Source: an uncultured Bacilli bacterium (lineage in GTDB: Bacteria > Bacillota_I > Bacilli_A > RFN20 > CAG-449). Taken from it: a stretch of DNA of 38,628 nucleotides. The notes beneath the pieces are model-generated. The model was not told the DNA's origin and ran no database searches. It worked only from the letters and a program-made list of their open reading frames with translations. Both the position numbers and the translations under genes were made by a program. The stretch covers positions 1-38,628 of the forward strand of contig CANRPC010000012.1 in the NCBI GenBank assembly GCA_947632435.1, read 5' to 3'. Below are positions 23,831 to 32,737 of this stretch, piece after piece. How positions within the stretch are numbered: the first letter of the stretch is position 1; each line of letters starts with the position of its first letter.

Positions 23831-25519
23831 TTATTCTACAGTTACTGATTTTGCTAAATTTCTTGGCTTATCAATTTCTCTTTTTTTAAATAACGCTGTA
23901 TAAAAAGCTAAGTAAAAAAATTCTTCCATTATTTTAATAAAAGATAAACTATTTTTATGATCATAATTAAATTGATAAACTAATCCTCCTCGAGATTTAA
24001 TTTCCTCTATCGCGGAATTTAAATATTCATTTTCTTTAATATCACCTATTACAAAAACGGGGAAATTTTTTTCAATAAGGGCTATAGGACCATGTTTTAA
24101 TTCACCAGCATACATAGCTTCAGAATGAATGTAGCTTACTTCTTTTAACTTTAAAGAAGCTTCTAAAGCTAGAAAGTAATCACTACCTTTAGCAATAAAT
24201 ATAGCGTTATTTTTATTTTTTAAAGTTTTAGCTATATTTTTTATTTTTTCTTTTCTTTCATTTGATATTATTGATAAATCATCATAGTAAATAACATTTT
24301 GTTTTTTTAAATTACAGGCGACTATATATAAAAGCATTATTTCATTGATATAAGCTTTTGTTGAAGCAACAGCAATTTCTTTTTCGGCATAAATTAAAAG
24401 TTGACTTTTAGTATTTTTATATAAGGAGGAATTTTTCACATTGGTGATACCTAAAGTATTATTGCAAATGTCTTTAACATATTCTAATGATTTTAAAACA
24501 TCCATTGTTTCTCCTGATTGGGAAATAAAAATATAACAATTATTTTTGTCAATTTGATATTTTGTGGTATAAAATTCACTGGCAATTATTACTTCTTTTT
24601 CTTTATCGAAAAAACTTTGAGCTTTTAAAGCTGCATGATAAGAAGTTCCAGATGCGATAAAAATAAGTTTTTTGGCATTATCTATTTGTGAGATAATTTT
24701 TGTTAAATCTATATTTTTTATATTATTTAAAAGGTTATTTATCATTGATGGAATTTCTTCAATTTCTTTTTCCATATAATATACATGATTTAGTTTATTT
24801 TTATTTTCTTTTTCAACTTCTTTTTCTTCGATTATTTTTTTAACTTTTTTACCATTTTTATAAATTTGATAACTATCATCTGAAATATAGCCATATTCTA
24901 AATCATCTATATTGATATAAGCTTTTTCATCCTGTAAAGCGTTAACATCACTTAATAAAGTAAAGATATTTTGACCAATTCCCAATATAAGTGGAGAATG
25001 ATTTCTCACAAAATAAATTCTTTTTTCATAGCAAAATAAAATACATAAGGCAAATGTACCTTTTAAACGTGAAATAACATTTTCAATAGCCTTTTTAACA
25101 TCTAAAGTGATACCATATTCATACTCTAATAAATTTACTATTACTTCGCTATCGGTTTCACTATAAAAAGAAAAGCCTAAATCAATTAGTTCTTTTTTTA
25201 AATCTTTATAATTGTAAATTGTACCATTGTGAACTAAGGAAAATAATCCATGATTAGAAATATGTGGATGAGCATTTTCAACATTGTTTATTCCATGTGT
25301 TGCCCATCTTGTATGTCCTATTCCTATAGTAAATTCTTCATCTTTAATTTTATTTTTTAAAATTTCAATGGAACCTACAGTTTTAATAGTTTTTATTTTT
25401 TCATTTTCTATGAATCCAATACCACATGAATCATAGCCTCGATAATCTTCTTTTTTTAAGCCATTTAATAAATATGTGCATAAACCTTTAGTTTTTATGC
25501 AAGCAATAATGCCGCACAT
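23831..25519 (-). CDS. glmS: Glutamine--fructose-6-phosphate aminotransferase
   Basis: A 562-residue GlmS that makes glucosamine-6-phosphate for cell-wall precursors. The N-terminal glutaminase starts MCGIIACI with the nucleophile Cys2, then RGYDSCGIGF and GHTRWATHG. Two SIS isomerase domains follow (SGTSYHAALKA, SQSGETMD, and AGELKHGPIALIE). It ends in the conserved PRNLAKSVTVE, so it is complete, though somewhat shorter than the usual 600 residues. It follows cdaA by 61 bases. The ribosome binding site (GGGTG) lies inside the hairpin at 25520-25560. No glmS ribozyme is present in this short gap. Confidence 0.95.
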   Translation of the reverse strand: MCGIIACIKTKGLCTYLLNGLKKEDYRGYDSCGIGFIENEKIKTIKTVGSIEILKNKIKDEEFTIGIGHTRWATHGINNVENAHPHISNHGLFSLVHNGTIYNYKDLKKELIDLGFSFYSETDSEVIVNLLEYEYGITLDVKKAIENVISRLKGTFALCILFCYEKRIYFVRNHSPLILGIGQNIFTLLSDVNALQDEKAYINIDDLEYGYISDDSYQIYKNGKKVKKIIEEKEVEKENKNKLNHVYYMEKEIEEIPSMINNLLNNIKNIDLTKIISQIDNAKKLIFIASGTSYHAALKAQSFFDKEKEVIIASEFYTTKYQIDKNNCYIFISQSGETMDVLKSLEYVKDICNNTLGITNVKNSSLYKNTKSQLLIYAEKEIAVASTKAYINEIMLLYIVACNLKKQNVIYYDDLSIISNERKEKIKNIAKTLKNKNNAIFIAKGSDYFLALEASLKLKEVSYIHSEAMYAGELKHGPIALIEKNFPVFVIGDIKENEYLNSAIEEIKSRGGLVYQFNYDHKNSLSFIKIMEEFFYLAFYTALFKKREIDKPRNLAKSVTVE

Positions 25520-25560
25520 AAAAAATCACCCTATTTATTTTTATGATAAATAGAGTGATA
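25520..25560 (-). promoter_or_regulatory. SD-masking hairpin / terminator in front of glmS
   Basis: In the minus-strand RNA a 13-14-bp stem pairs TCACTCTATTTAT (25546-25558) with ATAAATAGGGTGA (25526-25538), with one G-U pair and a short loop. It is followed by six T residues that lead straight into the glmS ATG. The 3' arm contains the only ribosome-binding-like sequence, GGGTGA. The structure may end cdaA transcripts, lower glmS translation, or both. On the plus strand the wobble position becomes a mismatch, so minus-strand RNA is the functional orientation. Confidence 0.6.
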
Positions 25561-25579
25561 AAATAACTTAAAATTCGCT

Positions 25580-26335
25580 TTATTTTTGCATATAGTTTTT
25601 AAATATTTCAAGAAATTGATCTTGGGGAACAGGTTCTAATTTCCCTTTATATGCGATAGAAATTCTTCCAGTTTCTTCCGAAACTACAATTGTAACAGCG
25701 TCAGTTTCTTCTGAAAAACCTAATGCCGCGCGATGACGTGAACCATATTTTCCAGTTAAAGCACGTGTTGTAGGTGTGTAATAAACACTTGCTGCGACAA
25801 TTATATTTCCTCTTATTATAATTGCACCATCGTGAAGTCTAGTTCCAGGATAAAAAATTGTTTGAATGATTTCAATACTTAATGGTGAATTAATTATAGA
25901 ACCATTTTTCATATATTCTGTTAAATCATTATTTTTCTCAAATGTTAATAATGCACCTGTTTTAGTTTTTGATAATATTCTTATTGCTTCATCGATAATT
26001 TTATATTTTTCATCATCAGTTATTTCATCTGGTTTTTTATCAATATGATGTTTTTTATTGCGGGAAAAAATATTAGTGATATTTCTAAATGAAGAAATAT
26101 TTATAAAGAAACAAATAGTGCTAAAAATTATAAAAATTGCTAACAATATATTATTTGTGGCTTTTAATTTTGGAAAAAAACTTGAAACAACTAATGAAGT
26201 TATTAAAATTAAAAAAGTAAATACTGCAGTTTTATTATGTATTTTTTTAATACAAAGAAATGAAAAAGCAATAGCTATAAGACTAGCTAAAATAATATCG
26301 ACAATCTCAAATGTATCAAAATTTAAATAAAACAT
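25580..26335 (-). CDS. cdaA: Membrane diadenylate cyclase CdaA
   Basis: A 251-residue c-di-AMP synthase. Three transmembrane helices lie in the first 85 residues, followed by a DAC domain (about 105-240) with FYPGTRLHDGAIII (DGA at 169-171), GSRHRAALGFSEETDA (RHR at 200-202) and TIVVSEETGRISIAY. In most Firmicutes cdaA is followed by cdaR, glmM and glmS; here glmS is next and cdaR and glmM are not between them. c-di-AMP from this enzyme would serve osmotic and cell-wall homeostasis. It diverges from htpG. Confidence 0.94.
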   Translation of the reverse strand: MFYLNFDTFEIVDIILASLIAIAFSFLCIKKIHNKTAVFTFLILITSLVVSSFFPKLKATNNILLAIFIIFSTICFFINISSFRNITNIFSRNKKHHIDKKPDEITDDEKYKIIDEAIRILSKTKTGALLTFEKNNDLTEYMKNGSIINSPLSIEIIQTIFYPGTRLHDGAIIIRGNIIVAASVYYTPTTRALTGKYGSRHRAALGFSEETDAVTIVVSEETGRISIAYKGKLEPVPQDQFLEIFKNYMQK

Positions 26336-26485
26336 TGATAAAATCCTCTTTAATTAAGCATATATATATCTTAACAAATAAACTTAAAAAAATAAATATT
26401 ATTTTATTAATAGTATGCCTTTATTTATAATTTTATGAAAAATTTTTAATCAATAAATATTTTGCATTTAAAAAATAAAAAAAAA

Positions 26486-26512
26486 TTAGCACTCAAGTAT
26501 TGACAGTGCTAA
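26486..26512. promoter_or_regulatory. CIRCE operator for HrcA
   Basis: TTAGCACTC (26486-26494), nine bases, then CAGTGCTAA (26504-26512). The CIRCE consensus is TTAGCACTC-N9-GAGTGCTAA, so only one base differs. The right half-site overlaps the -35 box of the htpG promoter, so bound HrcA would block transcription. hrcA itself is not in the window. Confidence 0.9.
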
Positions 26513-26527
26513 AAAGAAAGCTATAAT
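26500..26527 (+). promoter_or_regulatory. htpG promoter
   Basis: TTGACA (26500-26505) and TATAAT (26522-26527) are separated by 16 bases: perfect consensus hexamers. Transcription would start near 26534, giving a leader of about 50 bases that ends in GGAGG before the ATG. Confidence 0.9.
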
Positions 26528-26582
26528 TGTAATTGTCAGTAAAAAATGACTATTTAAATAAAATATTTGGAGGAAATAATTT

Positions 26583-28547
26583 ATGTCTGAAATAAAAGAA
26601 TTTAAAACAGAATCTAAAAGATTATTAGATTTAATGATAAATTCAATTTACACAAATAAAGAAATTTTTTTAAGAGAATTGATTTCTAATGCATCTGATG
26701 CCATAGATAAATATCATTATTTATCTTTAACAGATGAAAAACTTACTAAAGAAGATAAATATCATATCTTTTTAGCCTATGATTCTAAAGAAAGAACATT
26801 TACTATTGAAGATAATGGTATAGGTATGACTTATGATGAATTAAATGAGCATTTAGGCACTATTGCTAAGTCTGGATCTTTAGAATTTTTAAATAAAATT
26901 CAAGAAGAAAAAGATAATAAAGATGAATCGGAAAATTTAGATATTATAGGGCAATTTGGTGTTGGATTTTATTCATCATTTATGGTTGCAAATAAAGTTG
27001 TCGTGGAAACCAAATCTCCATATTCAACTAAAGCATATCGTTTTTCATCTACAGGAACTGATACATACGAAGTAGAAGAATGCAACAAAGAAGATCATGG
27101 TACTAAAATTACTTTATTTTTTAGAGAAAATAAAGATGAAGAAAATTACGATGAATTTTTAAGTGATTGGAAAATAAAAGAATTAGTTAAAAAGTATTCG
27201 GATTATGTAAGATATCCAATTGAAATGTTTGTTAGTGAATCTGTACAAGATAAAGATGAAAATGGTAAAGAAATTGAAGGAAAATATCATGATGAAACTC
27301 ATTTAGAAGTTTTAAATTCTATGATTCCTTTATGGAAGAAAAATAAATCTGATGTTACTAAAGAGCAATTAAACGATTTTTATAAACAAAAATTTCAAGA
27401 ATATGAAGATCCATCAACTTCATTATTTGTAAATGTTGAAGGCTTAATTTCTTATAATTCTTTACTATTTATTCCAAAGAAAGCCCCTTATAATTTGTAT
27501 TCTGATAAATATGAAAGAGGTTTACAATTATATACTAAAGGTATCTTTATTATGGATAAATGTAAAGATTTAATACCTGATTATTTACGTTTTGTAAAAG
27601 GACTTGTTGATACTAGTGATATATCATTAAATATTTCACGTGAAATGTTACAACAAGATCGTCAAATTAAAAAAATTGCAACATCATTAGAGAAAAAATT
27701 ACTTCAAGAATTAGAAAGAATGAAAAATGAAGAATTTAAAGAATATGTTTCATTCTTTAAAGAATTTGGAGTTAATTTGAAATATGGTATATATGAATCA
27801 TATGGTGCAAGAAAAGATTCTTTAAAAGACTTACTTTTATATAAGAGTCTATTAAATGAAGAAATGATTACCTTAAAACAATATGTAGAAAACATGAAAG
27901 AGGGTCAAGAATTTATATATTATGCATCAAATAAATCTAAAGAAGCTGTCGAAGCAATGCCTCAACTTGATGCTTTAAAAGCTAAAGGTTATGATGTATT
28001 GATCTTGACTGATGAAATTGATGAATTTGCTATTGAAATGTTAGGTGATTATAATGAAAAGAAATTTAAATCAATTAACCAAGGCGATTTAGATTTATTA
28101 AATGAAGAAGAAAAGAAAAAAATTGATGCTTTAAAAGATGAGAAGAAACCTTTATTAGATGCTCTTAAAGAAGCACTTCATGGAAAAGTAAGTGATGTTA
28201 AAGTATCTACAAGACTTGTTTCTTCTCCAGTATGTTTAGTTTCAGGAGAAGGTATGAGTTTTGAAATGGAAAAAGTTTTAAAACAAATGCCAAATTCCTC
28301 TGATTTGAAAGCAGAACGTATTTTAGAAATCAACCCAAATCATAATTTATTTAAAGCATTAGAAAAAGTTTACGAAACAAGCAATGAAAAACTTAAAGAC
28401 TATGCTTCATTATTATTGGATCAAGCTTTATTGATGGAAGGTATAATGATTGAAAATCCACAAGAATTTTCGAAAAAAATGTGTGATTTAATGATTCTTG
28501 CTTCTTCCTCTAATGAAGAAAAAAAGGATGAAAGTGCAATTGATTAA
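26583..28547 (+). CDS. htpG: Molecular chaperone HtpG (Hsp90)
   Basis: A 654-residue Hsp90. N-terminal GHKL ATPase: RELISNASDAIDKYHYLS, DNGIGMTYDEL, and GQFGVGFYSSFMVA. Middle domain: LYTKGIFIMDKCKDLIPDYLRFVKG and the catalytic-loop SLNISREMLQQ. The C-terminal dimerisation region is complete. TTTGGAGGAAAT precedes the ATG. It helps refold or stabilise clients under heat stress. It is monocistronic, controlled by CIRCE and ended by the hairpin at 28620-28656. In Bacillus subtilis htpG is not in the HrcA regulon, so the operator here is a notable difference. Confidence 0.97.
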   Translation: MSEIKEFKTESKRLLDLMINSIYTNKEIFLRELISNASDAIDKYHYLSLTDEKLTKEDKYHIFLAYDSKERTFTIEDNGIGMTYDELNEHLGTIAKSGSLEFLNKIQEEKDNKDESENLDIIGQFGVGFYSSFMVANKVVVETKSPYSTKAYRFSSTGTDTYEVEECNKEDHGTKITLFFRENKDEENYDEFLSDWKIKELVKKYSDYVRYPIEMFVSESVQDKDENGKEIEGKYHDETHLEVLNSMIPLWKKNKSDVTKEQLNDFYKQKFQEYEDPSTSLFVNVEGLISYNSLLFIPKKAPYNLYSDKYERGLQLYTKGIFIMDKCKDLIPDYLRFVKGLVDTSDISLNISREMLQQDRQIKKIATSLEKKLLQELERMKNEEFKEYVSFFKEFGVNLKYGIYESYGARKDSLKDLLLYKSLLNEEMITLKQYVENMKEGQEFIYYASNKSKEAVEAMPQLDALKAKGYDVLILTDEIDEFAIEMLGDYNEKKFKSINQGDLDLLNEEEKKKIDALKDEKKPLLDALKEALHGKVSDVKVSTRLVSSPVCLVSGEGMSFEMEKVLKQMPNSSDLKAERILEINPNHNLFKALEKVYETSNEKLKDYASLLLDQALLMEGIMIENPQEFSKKMCDLMILASSSNEEKKDESAID

Positions 28548-28619
28548 TTAAAATAAATTATTGTTTTTGTTCTTTTAAGGATAATTTTGTAAATAACAAC
28601 TAAAATTAATTATTAAGAT

Positions 28620-28656
28620 TTAAGATGATTTGAAAAATAATCATCTTATTTTTTTG
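28620..28656 (+). terminator. htpG terminator
   Basis: TAAGATGATT (28621-28630) and AATCATCTTA (28639-28648) form a 10-bp stem followed by TTTTTTT (28649-28655), a strong intrinsic terminator. It lies 74 bases after the htpG stop. Confidence 0.85.
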
Positions 28657-28764
28657 CATTTATTATTTTATCGAGTATTTATTTTATTATAAATATAAAA
28701 TTTATGTTATTTAATTTAAGCGAAATTATTGAGTTAAATTCAACTTAGAAAATAATAAAAATTT

Positions 28765-28803
28765 AAAAAAGATATCACCTTAATCAAGTCCGCGATATCT
28801 TTT
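28765..28803. terminator. Second hairpin between htpG and HU
   Basis: AAAGATATC and GATATCTTTT are paired arms around a 17-base interior that itself holds a small CTT-GATT-AAG stem on the minus strand. There are T runs on either strand. It probably acts as a bidirectional back-up terminator between the convergent htpG and HU genes; 28657-28764 shows nothing else recognisable. Confidence 0.5.
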
Positions 28804-28827
28804 ATTTAAAATTTCTAATTTGTTTAA

Positions 28828-28852
28828 AAAAAGCTGAAATTAATCAGCTCTT
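28828..28852 (-). terminator. HU gene terminator
   Basis: On the minus strand, AGAGCTGA-TTAATT-TCAGCT is followed by TTTTTTT. It is the intrinsic terminator 5 bases after the HU stop codon. Confidence 0.8.
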
Positions 28853-28856
28853 TAAA

Positions 28857-29129
28857 TTATTTAATGCTATCTTTTAATGCTTTACCTGCTTTGAATACAG
28901 GGACATCAGTAGCAGCCACTACTAATTTAGCACCAGTTTGAGGATTACGAGTTTTTCTTTCACCTCTATGAGCAACTTTAAAAGTTCCAAAGCCTGTTAA
29001 GACAACATCATCACCATTTTTTAATGTTTCAGTAATTGTTTCTAAAAATGCATTTAATGCCTTTGTGCTTTCTGCAACCGTTAATTCACTTTTTTCGGCG
29101 ATTGCTTTTACTAATTCTGTTTTATTCAT
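28857..29129 (-). CDS. hup: DNA-binding protein HU
   Basis: A 90-residue histone-like protein. MNKTELVKAIAEKS begins the dimerisation helices, VLTGFGTFKVAHR is the core, and RKTRNPQTGAKLVVAA is the DNA-bending arm with the conserved RNPQTG. VPVFKAGKALKDSIK closes it. It compacts DNA as a dimer; IHF-type sequence differences are absent. AGAAAGGAAAAATA precedes the ATG. It is monocistronic with its own terminator. Confidence 0.96.
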   Translation of the reverse strand: MNKTELVKAIAEKSELTVAESTKALNAFLETITETLKNGDDVVLTGFGTFKVAHRGERKTRNPQTGAKLVVAATDVPVFKAGKALKDSIK

Positions 29130-29222
29130 TATTTTTCCTTTCTTTGGATTAGTAATCCTTATATCGTTATTATACCATAATCATTAAATAATGCAAATTT
29201 AATAAAAAATCGCGGTTTTTCC

Positions 29223-30047
29223 TTATAAAGTTTTAAATTTTAATGATATATCAAGAGCTTTAACAGAATGAGTTAAAGCACCAATAGAAATAAAATCAAC
29301 ACCGATAGATGATACTTTTTTAATTCTATCAAGAGTCATATTTCCACTTGCTTCTAAAAGTTTTTTATGATTGTTCAAATCGACACATTTTTTCATTGCT
29401 TCATCTGACATATTATCGAGCATAATTATATCGCAATTAGTGTTATAAGCTTCTAAAAATTGTTCAATAGTTTCTACTTCAACCTCGATTTTACAATTAA
29501 CTTTTCCTTCGACAAGATTTATCGCGTTAGTAATAGAGCCTGCTGCTTCAATATGATTATCTTTAATTAAAACCATATCAGATAAAGAATATCGATGATT
29601 TTGACCTCCTCCAATAACTACTGCTAGTTTGTCAAGATAGCGAAAATTAGGCATTGTTTTTCTAGTATCTAATATTTTTGTATTTCCAACGCATGCTTTT
29701 ACACATTTGTTTGTCATGGTAGCTATTCCTGACATTCTTTGCATAATGTTTAAAGCTGTTCTTTCTCCTTTAAGTAAAGTTCTTGTATTACCATTTAAAG
29801 TTGCTAAGATATCACCTTTTTTAACCTCATCACCATCTTTGACATTCCAAGAAATAAATACATTTCCTCCTGCTAAATTGAAAACTTCTTCAGCTATTTT
29901 AATACCAGCAATAATCCCATCTTCTTTAGCGATAAATTTACCTTGTGAAATATGATCTTTAGAAATGATATTATCTGTTGTAATATCACCATTTGGCATA
30001 TCTTCTTGTAAAGCATTTTTTATTATTTTAATTATTTCTTCATTCAT
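29223..30047 (-). CDS. nadC: Nicotinate-nucleotide pyrophosphorylase (carboxylating)
   Basis: A 274-residue quinolinate phosphoribosyltransferase. It converts quinolinate and PRPP to nicotinate mononucleotide, CO2 and PPi. Motifs in order are MPNGDITTDNI, LKGERTALNIMQRMSGIAT, KILDTRKTMPNFRYLDKLAV (substrate Arg/Lys), GGGQNHRYSLSDMVLIKDNHI, VEVETIEQ, DIIMLDNM, LEASGNM and ISIGALTHSVKALDISLK. It is the last gene of the nad operon, 8 bases after nadB. Confidence 0.96.
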   Translation of the reverse strand: MNEEIIKIIKNALQEDMPNGDITTDNIISKDHISQGKFIAKEDGIIAGIKIAEEVFNLAGGNVFISWNVKDGDEVKKGDILATLNGNTRTLLKGERTALNIMQRMSGIATMTNKCVKACVGNTKILDTRKTMPNFRYLDKLAVVIGGGQNHRYSLSDMVLIKDNHIEAAGSITNAINLVEGKVNCKIEVEVETIEQFLEAYNTNCDIIMLDNMSDEAMKKCVDLNNHKKLLEASGNMTLDRIKKVSSIGVDFISIGALTHSVKALDISLKFKTL

Positions 30048-30055
30048 ACTACTAT

Positions 30056-31558
30056 TTAATCAATACGGAAATGTGATCCAATTGATTCTTTCCTTTCTAA
30101 AGCTTGATTAATAACGATTAAGGCTACTGTAACCATATTTAAGGTTTCATAATAATATCTTGATAAAACATTTATTTTTAAAAGATTTTTATAATGTTTT
30201 GTTAATATCTTTTTAGCCATTTCCAATCCATCTTTTGTTCTTACAATAAATACATAGCGTGACATTAATTCACGAGTTTCTTGACGAATATCTTTGAAAT
30301 TGTATTTCTTTTTAGCTAATTTCATATCTGGTAAAATAATATTTATTTTTTCACATTGATCTTTTGTTTTATTAATATCTTCTGCGACTCTTTTACCAAA
30401 AACAACACATTCTAATAAGGAATTAGATGCTAATCTATTAGCACCATGTACTCCAGTGAAAGCACATTCACCTACGGCATAGAGATTTTTTAAAGCAGTG
30501 CGGCCATATAAATCAACTTCAATTCCTCCACATAAAAAATGTTCTACAGGGACAACAGGTATTAAATCTTTGGTTATATCAATACCATAGTCTAAACAAT
30601 GTTTATATATTGTAGGAAATCTATTCTTAACAAAATCACTATCTTTATAAGTAATATCTAAATAAACATGGTCAGAAAATGTATCATACATTTCTCGATA
30701 TATAGATTGTGAAACTATATCACGAGGCGCTAATTCTTTTAAAGGTGTATATTTTTCCATAAAACGTTCACCTTCAATATTTTTTAAATAAGCACCTTCA
30801 CCTCTTACAGCTTCCGAAATTAAAAATTTTTGCCCCATCTTATCATCGTAAAATGCTGTCGGATGAAATTGAACAAATTCCATATCTTTTATTTTTAAAC
30901 CTAAGCGATATGCCATTGCAATACCATCACCACAATTAAATTTTTCATTCGTGGTATTTTGATATATTGCTCCTATTCCACCTGTTGCAAGTACCACTTT
31001 ATTAGCTAAAATATATATTTCTTCATTTTGATGATTTATAACTATTGCCCCTTTTACTTCACCATCTTGATGTAATAATTCAATAGCCATTTCATTTTCA
31101 AAAACTTTAATATTTGTTCTTTGGTATAAAGTATTTCTTAAATCAGACATAATATGATTGCCTGTATCATCGCCACCAGCATGCAAAATTCGTCTCGATC
31201 TATGTCCACCTTCTAATGTTTTAATCAAATTTCCATCTTTATCAACATCAAATTTTACACCTAATGATATTAAATCTTTAAGAGCGTCATCAGCTTCATC
31301 AACAAGGATTCTTACAGCATTTTTATCATTAACATAGGAACCAGCTTTTAAAGTGTCTTCATAATGTTCATCTTTTTTTTCTTTTGAGGAATTTATTTCA
31401 CCTGCAATTCCACCTTGAGCAAGATTTGAAGAACCTTTATTTATTGCATCTTTTACGTAGATTCCAATTTTTAAATTTGAATCTAATTTTAAAGCAGTAT
31501 AAATTCCTGCTAAACCACCACCAAGAATTAATACATCATATTGTCTAATTTCTTTCAT
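30056..31558 (-). CDS. nadB: L-aspartate oxidase
   Basis: A 500-residue FAD enzyme that oxidises aspartate to iminoaspartate. The FAD site is LILGGGLAGIYTALKL, then SSNLAQGGIAG, RRILHAGGDDTGNHIM, VLATGGIGAIYQ, FVQFHPTAFYDD and SEAVRGEGAYLKN. The catalytic-like ELAPRDIVSQSIYREM, CGGIEVDLYGRT and GVHGANRLASNSLLECVVFG confirm NadB over other fumarate reductase relatives. It is slightly shorter than the usual 530 residues at the C-terminus. It is flanked by nadA upstream and nadC downstream. Confidence 0.95.
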   Translation of the reverse strand: MKEIRQYDVLILGGGLAGIYTALKLDSNLKIGIYVKDAINKGSSNLAQGGIAGEINSSKEKKDEHYEDTLKAGSYVNDKNAVRILVDEADDALKDLISLGVKFDVDKDGNLIKTLEGGHRSRRILHAGGDDTGNHIMSDLRNTLYQRTNIKVFENEMAIELLHQDGEVKGAIVINHQNEEIYILANKVVLATGGIGAIYQNTTNEKFNCGDGIAMAYRLGLKIKDMEFVQFHPTAFYDDKMGQKFLISEAVRGEGAYLKNIEGERFMEKYTPLKELAPRDIVSQSIYREMYDTFSDHVYLDITYKDSDFVKNRFPTIYKHCLDYGIDITKDLIPVVPVEHFLCGGIEVDLYGRTALKNLYAVGECAFTGVHGANRLASNSLLECVVFGKRVAEDINKTKDQCEKINIILPDMKLAKKKYNFKDIRQETRELMSRYVFIVRTKDGLEMAKKILTKHYKNLLKINVLSRYYYETLNMVTVALIVINQALERKESIGSHFRID

Positions 31559-31576
31559 ATTATAAAATCTCCAAAA

Positions 31577-32485
31577 CTATGATAACTCTAACATTCTATC
31601 TAAAGAAGTTTTAGCTTTTTTTATGATATCCTCAGATAAAATAACTTCGTTTTTTTCATTTTTTAAGGAATCATAAGCGTCTTCTAAAGTAATGCTTTTC
31701 ATATTGATACATCGGAAATTGGAAACTAAAGGATAAAATTTTTTGTTAGGAGAAGCTTTTTCCATCGCATAAATAACTCCTGATTCTGTTCCTACGATAA
31801 ATTCGCTAGCATTATCTTGAATAGTATAGTCAAGCATTTGTTTTGTTGAACCAACAAAATCAGCTTCTTTTATAATTTCGTAAGGGCATTCTGGATGTAC
31901 GATAAATTTTGCATTAGGATGTTCTTTTTTGGCTTTTGCTACTTGATTTAAACTAACGTAATTATGAATCGGACAAAAACCATTCCAAAGTTCCATATTA
32001 TATCCATAAGTTTTATTGGCATAATTACCTAAATTTTTATCTGGTATATAAAGTATTTTTTTATTTAAATCAGCATAATGTTTAATAATTTTTAAAGCAT
32101 TTGTAGAAGTAACACATACATCTGAAAGTGCTTTAACAGAGGCGTAAGTATTAACATAAGAAATAATTATAGTGTCGGGATTAAGTTTTTTATAATTAAT
32201 TAAATCTCTTTCACTAATATATTTAGCCATAAAACAACTCGCAATATTGTTTGCCATTAAAACTTTTTTATTTGGTGATAAAATTTTTGCTGTTTCACCC
32301 ATAAAATCAACACCACAAAAAAGAATTATATCGGCATTAGTTTTGCAAGCAATTTTACTTAAGCCTAAAGAATCACCGACAAAATCAGCAATTTCTTGAA
32401 TTTCTTTATTTGTATAATAATGAGCGAGTATAATTGCATTCTTTTCTTTAGCTAATTTCTTAATTTTTTCTTGTAATATATTCAT
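31577..32485 (-). CDS. nadA: Quinolinate synthase A
   Basis: A 302-residue [4Fe-4S] enzyme that condenses iminoaspartate with dihydroxyacetone phosphate to quinolinate. Motifs are AIILAHYYTNKEIQEIADFVGDS, LFCGVDFMGETAKIL, VCVTSTNA, IPDKNLG, GFCPIHNYVS, VHPECPYEI and VGTESGVIYAM; the conserved cysteines are in CGVDFMGE, GFCPIH and, by the family pattern, a C-terminal one in NFRCINM. The ATG at 32485 was chosen because GAAGGT lies just before it, rather than the earlier frame start at 32518. It is the first gene of nadA-nadB-nadC. Confidence 0.95.
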   Translation of the reverse strand: MNILQEKIKKLAKEKNAIILAHYYTNKEIQEIADFVGDSLGLSKIACKTNADIILFCGVDFMGETAKILSPNKKVLMANNIASCFMAKYISERDLINYKKLNPDTIIISYVNTYASVKALSDVCVTSTNALKIIKHYADLNKKILYIPDKNLGNYANKTYGYNMELWNGFCPIHNYVSLNQVAKAKKEHPNAKFIVHPECPYEIIKEADFVGSTKQMLDYTIQDNASEFIVGTESGVIYAMEKASPNKKFYPLVSNFRCINMKSITLEDAYDSLKNEKNEVILSEDIIKKAKTSLDRMLELS

Positions 32486-32508
32486 GATATTACCTTCTTT
32501 TCTTAATG

Positions 32509-32537
32509 ATTTTAGCATAATTATAATGTTAATTCAA
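32509..32537 (-). promoter_or_regulatory. nadABC promoter
   Basis: TTGAAT (32532-32537) and TAAAAT (32509-32514) are spaced 17 bases on the minus strand. This leaves a short leader before the nadA ATG at 32485. No clear NiaR-type operator was recognised. Confidence 0.6.
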
Positions 32538-32628
32538 TTAATTGATTAATAATAATATAGTAAAAGAAAAGCTTATTGTTTTTAGACACTTTTAATTGAA
32601 TTCTCATAAAATTCTAGTTGTTTTATAA

Positions 32629-32657
32629 TCTCTAATTTCTAGAGAAATGAATTTCTC
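32629..32657. repeat. Overlapping inverted repeats upstream of the acyltransferase operon
   Basis: TCTCTA-ATTTC-TAGAGA and GAGAAAT-GA-ATTTCTC (32642-32657) overlap, so ATTTCTC-like half-sites alternate in orientation three times. The cluster lies about 80 bases before the plus-strand operon start and 95 bases before the nadA promoter. It is operator-like; no regulator is identified. Confidence 0.4.
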
Positions 32658-32737
32658 AAAACGTTCGACGATTTTTTTTAAAATTAGAGTGTATATATTA
32701 AATTTCATTGTTATGATAATAATGGAAAGGCTGATTT

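Noticed and set aside
25520-25579. A glmS ribozyme in front of glmS
   Set aside because: The gap to cdaA is only about 60 bases and is filled by a simple hairpin; no ribozyme core could fit.
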